Shown piece after piece: positions 7,680 through 15,944 of a stretch of 64,000 bases of DNA. This DNA comes from Haladaptatus salinisoli (GTDB lineage: Archaea; Halobacteriota; Halobacteria; Halobacteriales; Haladaptataceae), in contig NZ_CP085327.1 of the NCBI RefSeq assembly GCF_020614375.1, positions 1,600,823 to 1,664,822 on the forward strand, in the 5' to 3' direction. The translations under genes were made by a program, and so were the position numbers. Below the pieces are notes generated by a model. The model was not told where the DNA came from. It worked only from the letters and a program-made list of their open reading frames with translations, and ran no database searches. How positions within the stretch are numbered: the stretch's first letter is position 1; each line of letters opens with the position of its first letter.

Positions 7680-8252
7680 ATGAACTTCGACCCCGATTCG
7701 ACCGCCGTCGTCGTCGTCGACATGCAGAACGGCTTCTGCCACCCGGACGGGAGCCTCTACGCGCCGGGAAGCGAGGACGTCATCGAACCGATTCGTGACC
7801 TTCTCTCACGCGCACGCGAGGCCGGCGCGTCGGTGGTGTTCACCCGCGACGTTCACCCGCCGGAACAGTTCGAGGACAACCACTACTACGACGAGTTCGA
7901 GCGCTGGGGCGAGCACGTCGTGGAAGGGACGTGGGAGACGGAGATAGTGGACGGCCTCGACGTGCGCGAGGACGACCACGTCGTGACGAAACACACCTAC
8001 GACGCCTTCTATCGGACCGACCTCGAAGGCTACCTCGACGCCCACGGTATCAAGAATCTGCTCTTCTGCGGGACGCTGGCGAACGTCTGCGTCCTCCACA
8101 CCGCCGGGAGCGCCGGACTGCGCGATTTCAAACCGGTCATCGTGGAGGACGCCGTGGGCTACATCGAAGAGGGTCACAAGGAGTACGCCGTCGAGCACTC
8201 CGCGTGGTTGTTCGGCGAGGGCGTCGAGTTGGACGACGTGGAGTTCGAGTGA
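7680..8252 (+). CDS. pncA: Nicotinamidase / isochorismatase-fold hydrolase
   Basis: 190 residues from ATG 7680 (MNFDPDSTAVVVVDMQNGF); the frame is open further upstream but without a good start. Cysteine hydrolase fold with the full catalytic set: Asp in VVVDMQNGF (residue about 15), Lys in VVTKHTYDAF and Cys in GTLANVCVLHT. The cis-peptide-forming region before the Cys and the metal-site Asp/His pair in FTRDVHPPEQ fit nicotinamidase (nicotinamide to nicotinate) better than isochorismatase. The context agrees, because the next enzyme in NAD salvage, nicotinate phosphoribosyltransferase, is encoded 1.7 kb upstream on the other strand. Other amide hydrolases of the fold remain possible. Confidence 0.85.
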   Translation: MNFDPDSTAVVVVDMQNGFCHPDGSLYAPGSEDVIEPIRDLLSRAREAGASVVFTRDVHPPEQFEDNHYYDEFERWGEHVVEGTWETEIVDGLDVREDDHVVTKHTYDAFYRTDLEGYLDAHGIKNLLFCGTLANVCVLHTAGSAGLRDFKPVIVEDAVGYIEEGHKEYAVEHSAWLFGEGVELDDVEFE

Positions 8253-8364
8253 AGGGAGAGGAGTCCGGACTTGCGAAGGTTTATCCCCGAAGACGGGGCC
8301 AGAGCCGCCACGATGTGAGAACGACGAAACGGCGAAATCGCGCGGTAGTTAGCCCAATCCCGAC

Positions 8365-9249
8365 TCAGCGCACGCTCACGGAGAGCGAGTCGCCGACCCG
8401 GAACTCGTGGCCCGGACAGACGAGTTTCGCGCCGAACTGGTCGCGCGAGACGAACAGCGAGAGGCCGGTGATTCGAACGCCGTTCGCCAGAATCTCCACG
8501 TCGTCCCACGTCACGGTTCGCCCGTCGACGCGGCCGACAGGCGAACCCGCGAGCGAGACGCGATCGCCGTCGGGCGAACGACTGCCCTCCGCGGATAGCG
8601 CGCCGCCGCCTTCGTAGTGCGGAAGTCCGCCATCCAGCACGACGGATTCACCGCCGGCGACGCCCGCGATGCCGGCGAATCGCTCGCCGGGCGCCGGATG
8701 AGTTGGCGAGTCCAGCACGACGAAGGTATCGGCGGTTGCGACCACGCGGCCGGAGCCGTCCCACGCGAGCGGTTCGACCTCGACCGGGAGGTCGATGGGA
8801 AGCGACCCCGATGCGCGCAGGGGGTTCGCGTCGCGCTCCCGAAGGCCGAGGTGGATGTGGTTCGACACCCACGGCGCGAAGAAGCCCGAGCGAACCAACT
8901 CGCCGAGCGGGTCGCCGACTTCCACCCGGTCTCCGGGTTCGACGCTCGGGTCGACGTGGAGCATCCGGGCGAGGTGCTCGCCGGTGTCGACCACGACGAG
9001 GTGGTCGCGGGCCACGGCGTAGGGTTTCGGCGGTGCCGTCACCGACCGCACCGCGACCACCTCGCCGGCGACGGGACTCGGCGCGCTCGTCTCCCGAGTC
9101 GCTTCGCTCCCCGCCCGACTCTCCGGCGGTCGCCCCGCGCTCCCCGGGTAGAGGTCGATGGCGCACCCCTCGTCGTGCGCGACGTACGGCGAGTTGTAGA
9201 GCGAAAAGCGCGGATAGCGCGAGAGCACGTCCGGCGGAAGTCCGACCAT
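8365..9249 (-). CDS. M23-like (LytM/duplicated hybrid motif) protein
   Basis: 294 residues, no obvious signal peptide. The order of features matches M23 metallopeptidase-like beta domains: HDEGCAIDLYPG (possible H and D zinc ligands, residues about 25-35), PVAGEVVAVRSV, LARMLHVDPSVEPGDRVEVGDPLGELVRSG, then HIHLGLRER, the H-x-H ligand motif. The C-terminal third (about 190-294) is another beta-rich segment without a recognised domain. M23 enzymes normally cut peptidoglycan cross-links, which archaea lack, so another protein or glycopeptide substrate, or a non-catalytic role, is likely. The gene is divergent from the lipoate-ligase-like gene, 53 bp away. Confidence 0.6.
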   Translation of the reverse strand: MVGLPPDVLSRYPRFSLYNSPYVAHDEGCAIDLYPGSAGRPPESRAGSEATRETSAPSPVAGEVVAVRSVTAPPKPYAVARDHLVVVDTGEHLARMLHVDPSVEPGDRVEVGDPLGELVRSGFFAPWVSNHIHLGLRERDANPLRASGSLPIDLPVEVEPLAWDGSGRVVATADTFVVLDSPTHPAPGERFAGIAGVAGGESVVLDGGLPHYEGGGALSAEGSRSPDGDRVSLAGSPVGRVDGRTVTWDDVEILANGVRITGLSLFVSRDQFGAKLVCPGHEFRVGDSLSVSVR

Positions 9250-9302
9250 GTGTCTACTCCAGACCGCGAGCGTTTACATACGTCGGGTTACAATGGGGTG
9301 CT

Positions 9303-10046
9303 ATGCGCGTGCTGCGTGGTCGGGCCGAGACGCGAGAGGGTGACGGAGAGGTCACAGCCGCGATGCTCTCGGAGACGGCTGAAACCGGCGAACCGGCGGT
9401 TCGGGTCTGGACGCCGCACAGGCAGGTCGCCTTCGGGCGGCGAGACGCGCGAGCCGAGGACTTCGAGGTGGCGAAGTCGGTCGCTCGGGCGTGCGGATTC
9501 GAACCGGTCGAACGGAGCGTCGGCGGGCGCGCGGTCGCCTACACCGGGACGACGGTCGCCTTCGCTCGCACGACACCGCTCGAAGACATGCGAACCGGGA
9601 TGGAAGAGCGGTACGCCGAGGTGACCGAGGCGGTTCAACGCGCCTTCTGGCGGCTCGGCGTCCCGGCCCAGCGCGGCGAACCGCCGCGGTCGTTCTGCCC
9701 CGGCAACTACTCGCTCCAGTGGAAGGGGAAACTCGCGGGCGTCGCCCAGCGCGTTCGAACCGGGGCGGCGCTCGTCTCCGGCGTCATCGTGGTGGACGAC
9801 CACGGGGAGATCGCGGGCGTGCTCGACCCGATATACGCCGCCCTCGACGTACCGTTCGACCCGGATTCGGTCGGCAGTATCGCCAAGGTGGGAGGAGACG
9901 CCGACCCCGGCCTCGTGGTCGAGACGGTCGAGGAGTTGCTGGTCGGCGACGCGGACCCCGCGGTCGAGCGGGTCGAGGCGAACGCGCGAGACGAACGGGC
10001 CGAACCCAACGCGCGGGCCGAACACGTCGGCGACCGAGACACTTAG
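9303..10046 (+). CDS. Lipoate-protein ligase A / octanoyltransferase family protein
   Basis: 247 residues, ATG 9303 (MRVLRGRAETREGD). Cofactor transferase fold (BPL/LplA). Family landmarks are a WTPHRQVAFGRRD strand-loop, VERSVGGRAVAYTGTTVAF (equivalent of the RR-GGRAVYHG lipoyl-AMP loop) and NYSLQWKGKLAGVAQRV, where the Lys in KLAG is the expected lipoyl-adenylate lysine. It would attach lipoate or octanoate to the E2 or GcvH lipoyl domain. The last about 40 residues are acidic, Arg-rich and repetitive (ERVEANARDERAEPNARAEHV, with NARDERAE/NARAEH echoes), which looks like a lineage-specific tail. Substrate is not decidable from sequence. The dihydroorotase gene follows 25 bp downstream on the same strand. 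Confidence 0.8.
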   Translation: MRVLRGRAETREGDGEVTAAMLSETAETGEPAVRVWTPHRQVAFGRRDARAEDFEVAKSVARACGFEPVERSVGGRAVAYTGTTVAFARTTPLEDMRTGMEERYAEVTEAVQRAFWRLGVPAQRGEPPRSFCPGNYSLQWKGKLAGVAQRVRTGAALVSGVIVVDDHGEIAGVLDPIYAALDVPFDPDSVGSIAKVGGDADPGLVVETVEELLVGDADPAVERVEANARDERAEPNARAEHVGDRDT

Positions 10047-10071
10047 GACGCTCGCGGAGACACTGGCCGAT

Positions 10072-11343
10072 ATGCTCACTATCCGGAACGCGACGCTCGC
10101 CGACGGGAGCAAACGCGACGTTCGCATCGACACCGACGCGGGGCGAATCGCCGCGGTCGGGTCATCGCTCACGGAGTCCGGCGAGGTCATCGACGCCGCG
10201 GGGAAACTCCTCCTACCGGGAGCCATCGACGCCCACGTCCACTTCCGCCAGCCCGGATTTCCGCACAAGGAGACGTGGGAGACGGGCAGCAGGAGCGCCG
10301 CCGCGGGCGGCGTGACGACTGTCGTCGACCAACCGAACACGAACCCGCCGACCGTCGACGGCGAGTCGTTCGACGCGAAATCGGACCTGGCCGCCGACTC
10401 CTACGTCGATTACGGTATCAACGGCGGCGTCACGCCCGACTGGAAGCCGAGAGAGCTGTTCGACCGACCCGTTCTCGCGCTCGGCGAGGTGTTCCTCGCC
10501 GATTCGACGGGGAAGATGGGCATCGAAGAGGACCTGTTCCGCTCCGCGGTGGAACGCGCCGCGGACGACTACCTCGTCGTGACGGTACACGCCGAGAACG
10601 CCGAGCTATTCGACCCGGACGCGAAATCGCGCGACGACCCGGACGCGTGGAGCGCGTACCGCACGGCGGAGGCCGAAGTCGACGCCGTCGAGCGCGCCTG
10701 CGAAATCGGGGAGGAACTCGGGGCACGGCTCCACGTCGCCCACACCAGCACGCCCGAGGGGATCGACGCGGCCCGCGATGCCGGGGCGACGTGCGAGGTG
10801 ACGCCCCACCACATGTTCCTCTCGCGCGACCACCTCGAAGAACTCGGGACGTTCGGTCGGATGAACCCGCCGCTTCGGAGCGAGGAGCGACGAGAAGGAG
10901 TTTTCGCTCGCGTGGCGAACGGGACGGTCGACGTGATCGCGACCGACCACGCGCCGCACACCCGCGAGGAGAAGGACGCGAGCATCTGGGACGCGCCGAG
11001 CGGCGTCCCCGGCGTCGAGACGATGCTCCCGCTCCTGCTGGAGCAGGCCCGTAAGGGCAATCTGAGCTACGACCGCGTGGCCGACCTCACCGCCCGCAAC
11101 CCCTCGGAGGTGTTCGGCCTACCGCGGAAGGGTCGCATCGAGGAGGGCCGGATGGCCGACCTCGTTCTGGTCGACCCCGACGAGACCCGCGAAATTCGGG
11201 GCGACGACCTCCACTCGAAGTGCGGTTGGACGCCGTTCGAGGGGTGGGTCGGCGTCTTCCCCGAGTTGACGATGGTGCGCGGGAACGTCGTCTTCGAGGA
11301 CGGCGAATTCGGCGACCCGGTCGGCGAGAACGTCCGGGGCTGA
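10072..11343 (+). CDS. pyrC: Dihydroorotase
   Basis: 423 residues. Third step of pyrimidine synthesis: reversible cyclisation of carbamoyl-aspartate to dihydroorotate. Amidohydrolase barrel with metal ligands in DAHVHFRQPG (residues about 48-57), substrate-contact PNTNPPT, further His ligands in VTVHAEN and LHVAHTSTPEG, and the catalytic Asp in VIATDHAPHT. The C-terminal GRIEEGRMADLVLVDPDE beta segment is typical. Length matches type I dihydroorotase. The start ATG 10072 lies 25 bp after the preceding gene and the two may be cotranscribed. Confidence 0.93.
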   Translation: MLTIRNATLADGSKRDVRIDTDAGRIAAVGSSLTESGEVIDAAGKLLLPGAIDAHVHFRQPGFPHKETWETGSRSAAAGGVTTVVDQPNTNPPTVDGESFDAKSDLAADSYVDYGINGGVTPDWKPRELFDRPVLALGEVFLADSTGKMGIEEDLFRSAVERAADDYLVVTVHAENAELFDPDAKSRDDPDAWSAYRTAEAEVDAVERACEIGEELGARLHVAHTSTPEGIDAARDAGATCEVTPHHMFLSRDHLEELGTFGRMNPPLRSEERREGVFARVANGTVDVIATDHAPHTREEKDASIWDAPSGVPGVETMLPLLLEQARKGNLSYDRVADLTARNPSEVFGLPRKGRIEEGRMADLVLVDPDETREIRGDDLHSKCGWTPFEGWVGVFPELTMVRGNVVFEDGEFGDPVGENVRG

Positions 11344-11353
11344 TTCGGCGACG

Positions 11354-12277
11354 CTACGGCAGGTCGGGGAGCCCCGCTTCGATTTCGTCCCGCCTGCCTT
11401 CCAACCACTCGGGTAACACCAGTCGCTCGCCGAGTTCGTCGATATCCTCGTCGACCGTGTAGCCCGGCGACTTCGTGGCGAACTCGAAGAGGACGCCGCC
11501 GTCTGTGCGAGCGTAGACCGACTTGAACCACTTGCGGTCGATGATCTCCGTCGGCCTGATACCCCGCTCGATGAGGGCGTCTCGCCACTCGGCTTGGTCG
11601 GACTCCGTCACTTGGAACGCCACGTGGTGGACGGTGCCTGCGCCGGGGCGTCCGCGGGGTGCCTGCGGGTCTTCGAGGATATCGACGACGTACCCCAAGT
11701 CGCCGTCGGATTCGTGGCGGTGGCGGTCGCGCTCGCGGTCGGTTTCGCCGAACCCCATCGTCTCGAGGAGGTTCGCGGTGGGCTCCGCGGACGTGAGCGA
11801 GAGCGTCACGCCGAAGAAGCCGCGAATCGCGCGTCGCTCGGGAACCGGTCCGTCCGGCGGGTCGCCGTCGGGCGCGTCCGCGCGAGCCACCAGTTCGAGC
11901 GGGAGTCCGTCCGGGTCGCGAAACGGGAGGACGGTGTCGCCGAACCGTTCGAAGGGGTCGGCGGCGTCGACGTCGGCGTCGGCGAGTCGGTCGACCCAGT
12001 AGTCGACCGATCCCTCCGGAATCAGGAACGCGACCGCGCTGACCTGACCGGTGCCGACCTGTCCGGGGCGGGCGGACGGGTACGGGAAGAACGTCATGCT
12101 CGTTCCGGGGCTCCCGCCGCGGTCGCCGTAGAAGAGGTGATAGACCGACACGTCGTCTTGGTTCACGCTCCGTTTTACCAGCCTCAGACCGAGCGTTCGC
12201 GTGTAGAACGAGAGGTTCCGACTCGGGTCGCTGCCGATGGCCGTGACGTGGTGGATTCCGGGGATGTCGTCCGGCAT
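11354..12277 (-). CDS. VOC-family ring-cleaving dioxygenase (glyoxalase fold)
   Basis: 307 residues from ATG 12277 (MPDDIPGIHHVTAIG). Two tandem vicinal-oxygen-chelate modules. Likely metal ligands are His in GIHHVTA (9/10), His in TVHHVAFQV and Glu in GVLFEFATKSPGY, the His-His-Glu set of extradiol-type dioxygenases. The length and the FYTRTLGLRLVKRSVNQDD opening match the proteins annotated as ring-cleaving dioxygenase (PcpA/LinE-like) that are common in haloarchaea and Firmicutes; their natural substrate is usually unknown. GGTTATTCC on the minus strand (12298-12306) sits about 25 nt before the ATG, consistent with a leaderless transcript. It converges with pyrC, with 10 bp between. Confidence 0.82.
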   Translation of the reverse strand: MPDDIPGIHHVTAIGSDPSRNLSFYTRTLGLRLVKRSVNQDDVSVYHLFYGDRGGSPGTSMTFFPYPSARPGQVGTGQVSAVAFLIPEGSVDYWVDRLADADVDAADPFERFGDTVLPFRDPDGLPLELVARADAPDGDPPDGPVPERRAIRGFFGVTLSLTSAEPTANLLETMGFGETDRERDRHRHESDGDLGYVVDILEDPQAPRGRPGAGTVHHVAFQVTESDQAEWRDALIERGIRPTEIIDRKWFKSVYARTDGGVLFEFATKSPGYTVDEDIDELGERLVLPEWLEGRRDEIEAGLPDLP

Positions 12278-12433
12278 GGGTAAAACTACCCCTCGAACAC
12301 GGAATAACCCTGCGGGCCGGGCGGTATTCGGTCGGTTCGCGCCGCGAGCGCATCGGCGCGACCGCATCGGTCGTGACGGGGTTCGAGTCGATTCTCCGCA
12401 AGTTCGAAGCGGTTTCGGACGCGATGGAGACCC

Positions 12434-13144
12434 ATGCAAGCAGTCGTCCTCGCCGCCGGAGAGGGAACGCGCCTCCGACCGCTGACCGAAGACAAGCCGA
12501 AAGCGTTGGTCGAAGTGGCCGGTGAGCCGATTCTCACGCGCTGTTTCGAGACGCTGGTCGACCTCGACGCGGAGGAGTTGATCGTCGTGGTGGGCTACCG
12601 GGGGGAGCAGATTCGGGAATGCTACGGGGAGTCGTTCGCCGGGGTGCCGATAACGTACGCGCGACAGGACGAACGGTTGGGGATGGCGCACGCGCTCCTT
12701 CGGGCCGAACCGCACGTTCGGGGCGATTTTATGTGTCTCGACGGGGACTGCGTGATTCGGGCCGACCTCCGACCGCTGGTCGAACGTCAGCGCGAAGACG
12801 GGGTTGACGCGGTGCAACACGCCGAGGAAGTCCCGTCCGAGGCGGCGCGCTCGAAGGCGATCTGCGACGTGGCGGAGGACGGCGAACTGCTCGGTATCGA
12901 GAAGGAACCCGACGACCCGCCGGAACCGAGCCTCGTCGCGGCGGGATTCGCCGTCTACGGTCCCGGAATCTTCGACGCGTGCGCGGACACCGAACTCTCG
13001 GAGCGAGGCGAGTACGAACTCGCGGAGTCGCTCCGGCGGTTCGCGGACGACCACGCGGTGGTGGCGATGACGGCGGACGGCTGGTCGACGAACGTCAACA
13101 CGCCCGAGGAACGGGCGGCGGCGGAGCGGCGACTGCGTCGGTGA
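12434..13144 (+). CDS. Sugar-phosphate nucleotidyltransferase
   Basis: 236 residues. Transfers a nucleotidyl group from NTP to a sugar-1-phosphate. The N-terminal signature LAAGEGTRLRPLTEDKPKAL (G-x-G-T-R-x-R and the catalytic-lobe Lys) and the metal-binding Asp in LDGDCVI are present. It lacks the C-terminal left-handed beta-helix of GlmU-type enzymes, so it is a stand-alone nucleotidyltransferase of RmlA/AglF size. It probably supplies an activated sugar for surface glycans; the glycosylation locus lies 23 kb away, so the link is only plausible. A 7-bp hairpin follows the gene. Confidence 0.87.
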   Translation: MQAVVLAAGEGTRLRPLTEDKPKALVEVAGEPILTRCFETLVDLDAEELIVVVGYRGEQIRECYGESFAGVPITYARQDERLGMAHALLRAEPHVRGDFMCLDGDCVIRADLRPLVERQREDGVDAVQHAEEVPSEAARSKAICDVAEDGELLGIEKEPDDPPEPSLVAAGFAVYGPGIFDACADTELSERGEYELAESLRRFADDHAVVAMTADGWSTNVNTPEERAAAERRLRR

Positions 13145-13269
13145 TGCACCCGAGTCGTTCGGTCGCTACGGTTACCGGCCTGCGCATCGTGGCTCGATTC
13201 GATCCGCCGGGAGGGACGAGCGCGGCGGTCGCCGACCGCACGGCGATCGGTTCGCGTCGCACCTCTAGC

Positions 13270-13286
13270 CGACGGTAAAACCGTCG
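13270..13286. terminator. Short hairpin between convergent genes
   Basis: CGACGGT, loop AAA, ACCGTCG: a perfect 7-bp stem 126 bp after the nucleotidyltransferase stop and 13 bp beyond the stop of the convergent small membrane gene. Its placement suggests a terminator usable from either side, but there is no long T-run. Confidence 0.35.
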
Positions 13287-13298
13287 CCGACACCGCCG

Positions 13299-13517
13299 TT
13301 ACGGGAGGAAGAGCGACGCGAGCACCAGCACTAGTCCGACGAGTAGACACACCAGTCCGTAGACCTGATAGCGCGCGACACCGAACTCGCCGAAGTCGCG
13401 GGACGGAACGACCGAAACGGACTGCCTGACGGTGAATATTTCCCGAGGTCTTGTCACCGCCGTGACGCCGATTCCGGCGAGTAGAAGCCCCGCGAGCGTC
13501 GATTCGAAAACGACCAT
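13299..13517 (-). CDS. Small two-helix membrane protein
   Basis: 72 residues with two hydrophobic helices (about 6-21 and 50-70) joined by a polar loop containing TRPREIFTVRQSVSVVPSRD. I recognise no domain. It lies 40 bp downstream of the last gene of the peptide ABC importer on the same strand and so may be the distal gene of that operon. A CATTTATCAT box upstream is at poor spacing for its own promoter. Function unknown. Confidence 0.6.
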   Translation of the reverse strand: MVVFESTLAGLLLAGIGVTAVTRPREIFTVRQSVSVVPSRDFGEFGVARYQVYGLVCLLVGLVLVLASLFLP

Positions 13518-13557
13518 ACCACTCCCAACTATGATAAATGGCCAAAAATCTTACGGC

Positions 13558-13914
13558 TCAATATGACGCACGCAAGACAAGCGTCATCGCGCTCGCGCCG
13601 ACCATCCCGCCGGCGCCGAGACTGCCGACGACCGTCATCGCGCGCCGGGAGTCGGCCTCCGTCCAGTTCGAGTTCGTGTCGAGATACTCTTGTGCGTTCT
13701 CGACGGTCCGACCCGCGAACACCGACCCCGACCAGCCGAGCAGGGCGAACCCGAACGCGAGCGTGCTCACGGCGAACGCCTTTCGACTGGCGAAGGCAAG
13801 CGACTCGCCCGCCGCGACCGCGAGCAGGACGCCGGCACCGCCGAGGACGATTCCGTAGCGTCCGAACCGCCAGACGAGACGAACGCGGGGACGCAGATAG
13901 CCGGACGGGATCAT
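13558..13914 (-). CDS. Small membrane protein coupled to the peptide importer
   Basis: 118 residues, ATG at 13914 overlapping the TGA of the upstream permease gene (ATGA), so translation is probably coupled. Two membrane helices follow the basic N-terminus (about 22-42 and 46-66: GIVLGGAGVLLAVAAGES and AVSTLAFGFALLGWSGS), then ENAQEYLDTNSNWTEADSRR and a final helix. No domain recognised. The tight linkage to dppC is the only functional hint; it could modulate or stabilise the transporter, or just share its mRNA. Confidence 0.65.
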   Translation of the reverse strand: MIPSGYLRPRVRLVWRFGRYGIVLGGAGVLLAVAAGESLAFASRKAFAVSTLAFGFALLGWSGSVFAGRTVENAQEYLDTNSNWTEADSRRAMTVVGSLGAGGMVGASAMTLVLRASY

Positions 13915-14888
13915 CAGTCGACGGCTTCGCGCATCCGCGGGTCGAGCGCGTCGCGCATCCCGTCGCCGAGCAGGTTGAAACCTAACACCGTCACGGCGAG
14001 GAACAGGCCGGGGAAGAACGACCACCACCAGATACCGGTGAGGAGGCCATTTCTGACCCCGTTCGAGAGCATCAGCCCCCACGACGGCGTCCCGACGCTC
14101 GCGCCGACGCCGAGGAACGACAGCGCCGCGATGTCGATGATGGCCAGTCCGAAGTTGAGCGTGCTCTGGACGGTGATGGGCGCGAGCGAGTTCGGGAGGA
14201 TGTGTCGCAGGAGGATGCGCGGATCCTTGGCCCCGAGCGCGACCGTCGCGTCGATGTACTCGTCTTCGAGCACCTTCAGCGCCGCGCCGCGGACGACGCG
14301 GGCGAACCGCGGCGTGTAGACGAGCATCAGAGCGACGACCGCGCGCCAGATACCCCACCCGTTCGGGAAGATGGCGACCAGCGCGAGCGCCAGCAGCAGG
14401 GCGGGGAACGCGAGCAGCACGTCCATCGTCCGCATGATGACGTTGTCGGTGAGGTCGCCGTAGTAGGCGGCGAGCGTTCCGAAGCCGACGCCGAGTATCG
14501 TGGACGCGCCGACCGTGATGGTGCCGTACTTCAGCGCGATCCACGCGCCGTACATCGTCCGGAGGAAGACGTTTCGGGAGAGGCCGTCGGTCCCGAACGG
14601 GTACGGTCCGCAGGAGAACGCCGATAGCAGCGCGGGGACGAACGCCCGGTGACCGCACGGCGGTGCCAGCGAGGGATTCGACCCCAGATTCGAGGACGTG
14701 AGTCGGGCGAAGTTGAGATTCGTTCGGGCGTACACGGCGATCACCAGCATCAGGACGATGATGGAGAGGCCGACGACTGCGAGCCGATTCGACAGGAGTT
14801 CTGAGAGGAACGGCGACGCCCGGAGGCGTTCGACGATGCCCCGGTTCGGCGCTACGTCCTCGCGTTCGGTTTCGGTTTCTGCGCTCAT
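13914..14888 (-). CDS. dppC: Peptide/nickel-type ABC transporter permease (DppC/OppC)
   Basis: 324 residues from ATG 14888 (MSAETETEREDVAPNRG). Inner-membrane permease of an oligopeptide importer. It has an N-terminal helix (about 39-55), a periplasm-facing segment containing GTDGLSRNVF (the DppC GTD-x-x-GRD-like motif), and five further helices. The EAA loop that contacts the ATPase is EDEYIDATVALGAKDPRILLRHILPN. The C-terminus has the typical NLLGDGMRDALDPRMRE. Start overlaps the dppB stop (ATGA) and its stop overlaps the next small gene, indicating one operon. Confidence 0.92.
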   Translation of the reverse strand: MSAETETEREDVAPNRGIVERLRASPFLSELLSNRLAVVGLSIIVLMLVIAVYARTNLNFARLTSSNLGSNPSLAPPCGHRAFVPALLSAFSCGPYPFGTDGLSRNVFLRTMYGAWIALKYGTITVGASTILGVGFGTLAAYYGDLTDNVIMRTMDVLLAFPALLLALALVAIFPNGWGIWRAVVALMLVYTPRFARVVRGAALKVLEDEYIDATVALGAKDPRILLRHILPNSLAPITVQSTLNFGLAIIDIAALSFLGVGASVGTPSWGLMLSNGVRNGLLTGIWWWSFFPGLFLAVTVLGFNLLGDGMRDALDPRMREAVD

Positions 14889-15901
14889 TGTTCGATCCTC
14901 GGGTCGAGGTAGGAGTAGGTGATGTCGACGCCCAGGTTCACCAGCGTGAACAGGAACGCGAACATCAGCACGGTGCCCTGAACCACGGGGTAGTCGCCGA
15001 CTCGAATCGCGTCGACCAGCAGCAATCCGATGCCGGAGATGCCGAACACCGTCTCGGTGAGCACCGCCCCGCCGAGCAGCGTGCCGAACTGGATGCCGAT
15101 GACGGTCACGACCGGAATCAGCGCGTTCCGGAATCCGTGTTTCATCGTGGTTATCTTCTCGCCCTGCCCCTTCGCGCGGGCGGTTCTCATGTAGTCCTGT
15201 CGGACGATCTCCAGCATCGACGAGCGCATCATCCGCGAGATGAGCGCCATCTGGTAGATTCCGAGGACGAGACACGGTAACAGCAGGTGACGCGCCGCCG
15301 AGCGGAACGCGGCGAGGTCCGCGTTGAGCAGCGCGTCGACGGTGATGAGACCCGTGAATCGCTCGACCGAGTACGCGGTGGCGATGCGCCCGCTCGTCGG
15401 GAGGATCCCGAGCATCTGGGCGAACAGCAGGATGAGCAGCGGACCGCTCCAGAAGATGGGGACGCTGATGCCGGTCAGCGCGCCGACACGGGTCAGGTGG
15501 TCGGTCAGCGTGTTCTGTTTGACCGCGCTGAGCACGCCGAGCGGAATCCCGAGGAGGATGCCGAAGAACTGGCCGTAGATGGCCATCTCCATCGTGACGG
15601 GGAGTTTATCGGCCAACACCTTTGTGACGTCCGTTCCCTTCCGAATCTGGTAGGACTGGCCGAAGTCGAGTTGCGCCGCGTCGAATAGGAATCGACCGTA
15701 CTGCACCCAAATCGGGTCGTCGAGCCCGAGCTCGTGCTCTATCTGTCGGACGAACTCCTCCGACGCCCGCTGCCCGGCGATAACGCGGGCCGGATTCCCC
15801 GGAGACAGGTGGAGAATCGCGAAGACGAACGTCGCGACTCCCAGCAGAACCGGGACGAGCAACAGGAGTCGTTTGAGCACAAACCGCTTGCTAATCATCA
15901 T
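14885..15901 (-). CDS. dppB: Peptide/nickel-type ABC transporter permease (DppB/OppB)
   Basis: 338 residues. Partner permease of DppC. N-terminal helix (about 10-30: LLLLVPVLLGVATFVFAIL) followed by the DppB hallmark HLSPGNPARV. EAA loop: RQDYMRTARAKGQGEKITTMKHGFRNALIPV. The C-terminus YSYLDPRIE is the classic DppB ending. Two consecutive ATGs (15901, 15898) could start it. It follows the binding-protein gene by 43 bp and overlaps dppC by 4 bp. Confidence 0.92.
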   Translation of the reverse strand: MMISKRFVLKRLLLLVPVLLGVATFVFAILHLSPGNPARVIAGQRASEEFVRQIEHELGLDDPIWVQYGRFLFDAAQLDFGQSYQIRKGTDVTKVLADKLPVTMEMAIYGQFFGILLGIPLGVLSAVKQNTLTDHLTRVGALTGISVPIFWSGPLLILLFAQMLGILPTSGRIATAYSVERFTGLITVDALLNADLAAFRSAARHLLLPCLVLGIYQMALISRMMRSSMLEIVRQDYMRTARAKGQGEKITTMKHGFRNALIPVVTVIGIQFGTLLGGAVLTETVFGISGIGLLLVDAIRVGDYPVVQGTVLMFAFLFTLVNLGVDITYSYLDPRIEQ

Positions 15902-15944
15902 CTAAGCGCATGAAAGGGGCCACTAAAAAAGATGCGTTCGCCGT

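Noticed and set aside
12360..12400. GGGGTTCGAGTCGATTCTCC looks like a tRNA T-arm
   Set aside because: No acceptor stem, D-arm or anticodon loop can be folded around it; no tRNA was found anywhere in the window.
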